Program-made: the position numbers and the translations under genes
The notes under the pieces: generated by a model
What the model saw: the letters and a program-made list of their open reading frames with translations, nothing else
What the model was told of the DNA's origin: nothing
Database searches by the model: none
Source of the DNA: Gammaproteobacteria bacterium
GTDB lineage: Bacteria > Pseudomonadota > Gammaproteobacteria > SURF-13
Direction: 5' to 3'
Length of the DNA stretch: 6,930 bases
NCBI GenBank assembly: GCA_023381235.1
Contig: JAMCTV010000139.1
Location: forward strand, 1-6,930
Shown: positions 4,262 to 6,930 of the stretch, one piece after another
Numbering within the stretch: position 1 is the first letter of the stretch
Layout of the letters: each line of letters opens with the position of its first letter

Positions 4262-6682
4262 TTAAGAATCCACCGCTTTATTTTCTGTCTTGCACACAGG
4301 CACGCGTGGCTGCTGCATCCAGCGCAGGAATTCATCCAGCGGCAGCGGCGGGGTGATGAAAAAACCCTGTGCGGTGTCACAGCCGAACTCGTCGAGCTTA
4401 TCCCAGGTCCATTGATCCTCCACCCCTTCGGCCGTCACGCTGAGCCCCAGGTTGTGCGCAAGATTAATGGCTGAGCGCACAATGACCGCGTTGTCGCTGT
4501 CCTCGGCCATGCTTTTTACGAGCGCCCTGTCAATCTTGAAGGTGTCCAGCGGCAATTTCTTGAGAGAGGGCAGCGATGAATGGCCGCTGCCAAAACAATC
4601 AATGGACAGGCGCACGCCCATGGCGTCAAGCTGCAACAGCGCAATGTGAACGTACGCCGGAGCGACGACGCTTTCGGGAATATCAAGCTCCAGGCAGTGC
4701 GGCGGGACATTCCAGGCCGAGAGCCGTGAGGCCAGCAGTTCGCAAAGCCGGTTCTCATAGAGATCGCGCGCCGAGAGGTTGACCGAAATCATCACTTCGA
4801 TGCCGGCGCGCCGCCATTCCGCGCACTGGCGCAAGGCCTCGTTCAACACCCACTGCGTCAGGGGCAGGATCAGCCCGGTGCGCTCGGCGAGCGGAATGAA
4901 TTCATCCGGCGCAATCAATCCGCGCTCGGGATGTTGCCAGCGCACCAGGGCTTCGGCGCGCGTCACCCGCCCGGTCTTGAAATCCACCATGGGCAGATAG
5001 TAAAGCACGAGTTCCTGGTGTGCGATGGCATGATCCAGGGCGCTCGTCAATGTCAGTTGCAGCAGGCCGTTCCGGTCCTGCTCTCTGTCGTACAGCGCAT
5101 GGCCGCAATGGGCGCGCTTGGCGGTATACATGGCGATATCGGCGTGGCGCAGCAAGGTGGCCGTATCCGTGCCGTGGGCGGGGGAGAGGGCGATGCCGAT
5201 GCTGGCGCGCGCATCGAGCATCTGCCCCTCGATCGGAAAGGGGGGCTCCAGACTGTTGAGCATGGTGCGCGCCGTGCGGACGGCGCCCTCCGCGTCCACC
5301 CCCGGCAGCAGCACGGCGAATTCATCCCCGCCCAGGCGCGCGATGGTGTCGGACTTGCGCAGCGCATTCTGCAGGCGCTGCGCGATCTGCTGCAGCAACT
5401 GGTCGCCGGCTTGGTGGCCGAGGGTGTCGTTGACCTCCTTGAAGCGGTCGAGGTCCATGATGAGGAGCGCGAGCGGCTTGAGGTCGCGGGCACCGGCAAG
5501 GAGGGTTTGTTGCAAGCGGTCTTCGAGCAGCGCGCGGTTGGGCAGATTGGTGAGCGCGTCGTGCAAGGCCTGATGCCTCAGGAGCAGGGCGCTCTCGGTG
5601 AGGTGCGCCTGGCTTTCATGCAATTCGGCGGAGATACGTTCGGCTTCGGCGCGGCCTTTGACTTGCAGCCAGATCACCCAGAACAACAGCAGGCTGAGCG
5701 CCACGCCGCCCGCCAATATGAGCAGCGGGAGCTTATTTCCCGGCCCCGCGTCGAACTCAGGCAGGATGGAGAAGTAAAGCGTCCAGGTACGCCCCGCAAT
5801 AATCAGCGTGCGCGCGGTTGCAAAACTGGCCTGGTGAGAAGAGTCCAGGGCATGCGCGCTGTTGTCGTCATCATAGAGCAAGGCCTCACGGGTAAGCGCT
5901 GCGCCGTCAAAGACCTCGAAATCAATATGCGGATGGGTTTGGTCGTCATAAATGCCCCGCAACATATCGCTCGCGTGAAACACCCCGCTCACATAGCCCT
6001 GCAAGGCCGCGCGCCGCTCTGCCAAGCTGTCGAGCGGCGCGCCGTTGCGATAAATGGGCACAAACAGTAAAAATCCCGGCTGGTCAGCGGGACCCTCCAC
6101 CAGCCTGGGGATTTTGCTCGACAACGCAGGCAGGCCCTCGTCGCGGGCGCGCCGGAGCGCCTCGTGATTGGCAGTATCGGATGAGACGTCAAAACCCAGC
6201 GCAAGCGGCGTGAATGGCTCGATGAACTCGACGGGCAGGTATTCCTCGGCGGCACGCAGTGCTCCGCCGCGCCCGCCCGCCATATCCCACGCCTTGAACT
6301 CACCCAGTTCTGCCGCCTCGAGCCTGGCCTCAAAGTCGCTCAGCGTAGCGGGGGTCACAGACGGCGTGTATTGAATGGCCGCCAGCCCGGAGTAGTGAAG
6401 CGGAAGATTCAGGCTTTGTACATAGGTGTGAAATTCGTGACGCTCTACGGACTGGCTGGCGGAATACAGGGCGCGCACTCCTTCCAGCGCGCCTATGTAG
6501 CGATTCATGCGCCGTTCCACCAAGAGCTGGGTATTTTGAACCGCCTGCTCGAAGCGGCCGACGGCCGTCATCCGCAGGGTGGCTTGCTCACGAGCGGCTT
6601 GCAGACCCGTGACCAGCAATCCCGCCGTCAACGCCAGAAACGGCAGGTATTGAAGAGATGGTTTCAGCAGGGGCTTGCGCAT
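4262..6682 (-). CDS. Membrane CHASE-GGDEF-EAL protein (cyclic-di-GMP signalling)
   Basis: An 806-residue inner-membrane receptor. Transmembrane helix 1 is at about 10-28; a periplasmic CHASE ligand-sensing domain at about 35-315 (FIEPF, GFDVSSD, LVEGPADQPGFLLFVPIY, GYVSGVF); helix 2 at about 318-340; then cytosolic GGDEF and EAL domains. The cyclase domain looks complete: DLDRFKEVND, GGDEF at 451-455 and an RxxD product-inhibition site at 442-445. The EAL domain has EALVRW (577-582), N635, E670, K716, E752 and Q772, but the usual DDFG reads DCFG: D695 is kept and the second Asp is C696. Both Asp contribute to the metal site in known EAL enzymes, so hydrolysis may be weak or lost; this is inference. 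An in-frame TAA two codons upstream (6686-6688) rules out a longer start; no clear Shine-Dalgarno precedes the ATG. It converges on moaC and diverges from the gene at 6815. The ligand cannot be told from sequence. Confidence 0.95.
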   Translation of the reverse strand: MRKPLLKPSLQYLPFLALTAGLLVTGLQAAREQATLRMTAVGRFEQAVQNTQLLVERRMNRYIGALEGVRALYSASQSVERHEFHTYVQSLNLPLHYSGLAAIQYTPSVTPATLSDFEARLEAAELGEFKAWDMAGGRGGALRAAEEYLPVEFIEPFTPLALGFDVSSDTANHEALRRARDEGLPALSSKIPRLVEGPADQPGFLLFVPIYRNGAPLDSLAERRAALQGYVSGVFHASDMLRGIYDDQTHPHIDFEVFDGAALTREALLYDDDNSAHALDSSHQASFATARTLIIAGRTWTLYFSILPEFDAGPGNKLPLLILAGGVALSLLLFWVIWLQVKGRAEAERISAELHESQAHLTESALLLRHQALHDALTNLPNRALLEDRLQQTLLAGARDLKPLALLIMDLDRFKEVNDTLGHQAGDQLLQQIAQRLQNALRKSDTIARLGGDEFAVLLPGVDAEGAVRTARTMLNSLEPPFPIEGQMLDARASIGIALSPAHGTDTATLLRHADIAMYTAKRAHCGHALYDREQDRNGLLQLTLTSALDHAIAHQELVLYYLPMVDFKTGRVTRAEALVRWQHPERGLIAPDEFIPLAERTGLILPLTQWVLNEALRQCAEWRRAGIEVMISVNLSARDLYENRLCELLASRLSAWNVPPHCLELDIPESVVAPAYVHIALLQLDAMGVRLSIDCFGSGHSSLPSLKKLPLDTFKIDRALVKSMAEDSDNAVIVRSAINLAHNLGLSVTAEGVEDQWTWDKLDEFGCDTAQGFFITPPLPLDEFLRWMQQPRVPVCKTENKAVDS

Positions 6683-6706
6683 GATTTATGGGGTTAGGCC
6701 ATTCGC

Positions 6707-6733
6707 CCTATATGCCACGGCTCCTCTTGTCAT
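6707..6733 (-). promoter_or_regulatory. Weak candidate promoter of the CHASE-GGDEF-EAL gene
   Basis: On the minus strand, ATGACA (6733-6728, 5/6 match to TTGACA) is followed after 15 bp by TATAGG (6712-6707), about 25 bp before the start codon. The spacer is short and the -10 is poor, so this is only a suggestion for the 132-bp region between the two divergent genes. Confidence 0.22.
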
Positions 6734-6749
6734 CGGCAGCGTGTGGAAC

Positions 6750-6780
6750 TTGTCCAGCCCTTGATGTCCCGCGCTATACT
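6750..6780 (+). promoter_or_regulatory. Candidate sigma-70 promoter of the His-rich transporter-like gene
   Basis: TTGTCC (6750-6755) and TATACT (6775-6780, 5/6 match to TATAAT) are separated by 19 bp. Transcription would begin some 25-30 nt before the ATG at 6815. A 19-bp spacer is typical of promoters controlled by MerR-family metal sensors, but no clear dyad lies in the spacer here, so that link is not supported. Confidence 0.4.
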
Positions 6781-6814
6781 AAAAACATCTAGTTACGATC
6801 ATACACCTAAACCC

Positions 6815-6930
6815 ATGCCTGAACACCAGCGCCCTGTCTCACCCCATCCGCCACACGGGCATCGTCACGCAGCCGGGGTGGCGGGCGGCGGGGCGCTCGG
6901 CGCGGCCCTGCTGCTGACGTTCGGCTTCGC
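6815..6930 (+). CDS. N-terminus of a probable cation diffusion facilitator (CzcD/ZitB-like), cut by window edge
   Basis: Only 38 codons are visible. The product starts MPEHQRP and is rich in His (HPPHGHRH at 11-18), then has a Gly/Ala linker and the beginning of a hydrophobic segment, ALGAALLLTFGFA (26-38). A short His-rich N-tail followed by a first helix of the type ALLLTxGFA is what CDF zinc/cadmium/cobalt exporters of the CzcD group show, where the helix usually continues into VEAxGGWxxGSLALLxDAGHM; that part lies outside the window. If correct, it exports divalent metal from the cytosol by proton antiport. An in-frame ATG at 6764 would give 17 more residues, but it lies upstream of the likely -10 box, and neither ATG has a good Shine-Dalgarno. 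Another His-rich membrane protein is possible. Confidence 0.6.
   Translation, partial: MPEHQRPVSPHPPHGHRHAAGVAGGGALGAALLLTFGF

Noticed and set aside
4931..6070. Plus-strand open frame of 379 codons
   Set aside because: It is entirely antisense to the CHASE-GGDEF-EAL gene; the translation is low in complexity (Gln, Gly, Ala, Arg), has no domain, and no ribosome binding site was noted.
6750..6780. MerR-type metal-sensor operator before the CDF-like gene
   Set aside because: The 19-bp spacer fits, but no inverted repeat of the kind bound by ZntR, CadR or CueR is visible in it.

Overview
The window looks like chromosomal DNA of a GC-rich proteobacterium, most likely a gamma- or betaproteobacterium. 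That rests on three things: the style of the genes (large GGDEF/EAL regulators, E. coli-like MoaC, MoaD and MoaE), the GC-rich codon use, and a REP-like core of the TCCTTCGACAAGCTCAGGA type in the intergenic DNA. Nothing visible fixes the genus. No rRNA, tRNA, CRISPR array, phage gene or transposase gene was seen.

Layout from left to right. (1) Minus strand, 1-2529: a cytosolic REC-PAS-PAS-GGDEF-EAL response regulator; its last few residues lie beyond the left edge. (2) 2530-2664: its upstream region, with a good ribosome binding site and an AT-rich palindrome. (3) Minus strand, 2665-3340: moaD and moaE, one base apart, encoding the two subunits of molybdopterin synthase. (4) 3341-3532: a 192-bp region between divergent genes, packed with perfect stem-loops. 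(5) Plus strand, 3533-4012: moaC, the cyclic pyranopterin monophosphate synthase. (6) 4013-4261: a second stem-loop-rich region between convergent genes. (7) Minus strand, 4262-6682: a membrane-anchored CHASE-GGDEF-EAL protein. (8) 6683-6814: a divergent promoter region. (9) Plus strand from 6815: the first 38 codons of a His-rich protein that resembles the start of a cation diffusion facilitator.

Two functions are interleaved. MoaC makes cPMP (with MoaA, not in the window), and MoaD/MoaE add the dithiolene sulfurs to form molybdopterin. The gene order is broken: moaC diverges from moaDE. On either side of this small cluster is a dual-domain cyclic-di-GMP gene, one presumably controlled by phosphorylation and one by a periplasmic ligand. 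The membrane protein has an unusual Asp-to-Cys change in a metal-binding motif of its EAL domain, so it may act mainly as a cyclase.

The least expected structure is a composite repeat present twice in the same orientation, directly before moaC (3365-3491) and directly after it (4010-4170). Each copy has four stem-loops in the same order (A, B, C, D). Several stems differ in sequence between the copies but keep full pairing, i.e. compensatory changes, while short flanks and loop words are shared. In the second copy the REP-like core of stem D holds a complete second core where the first copy has its 4-nt loop.
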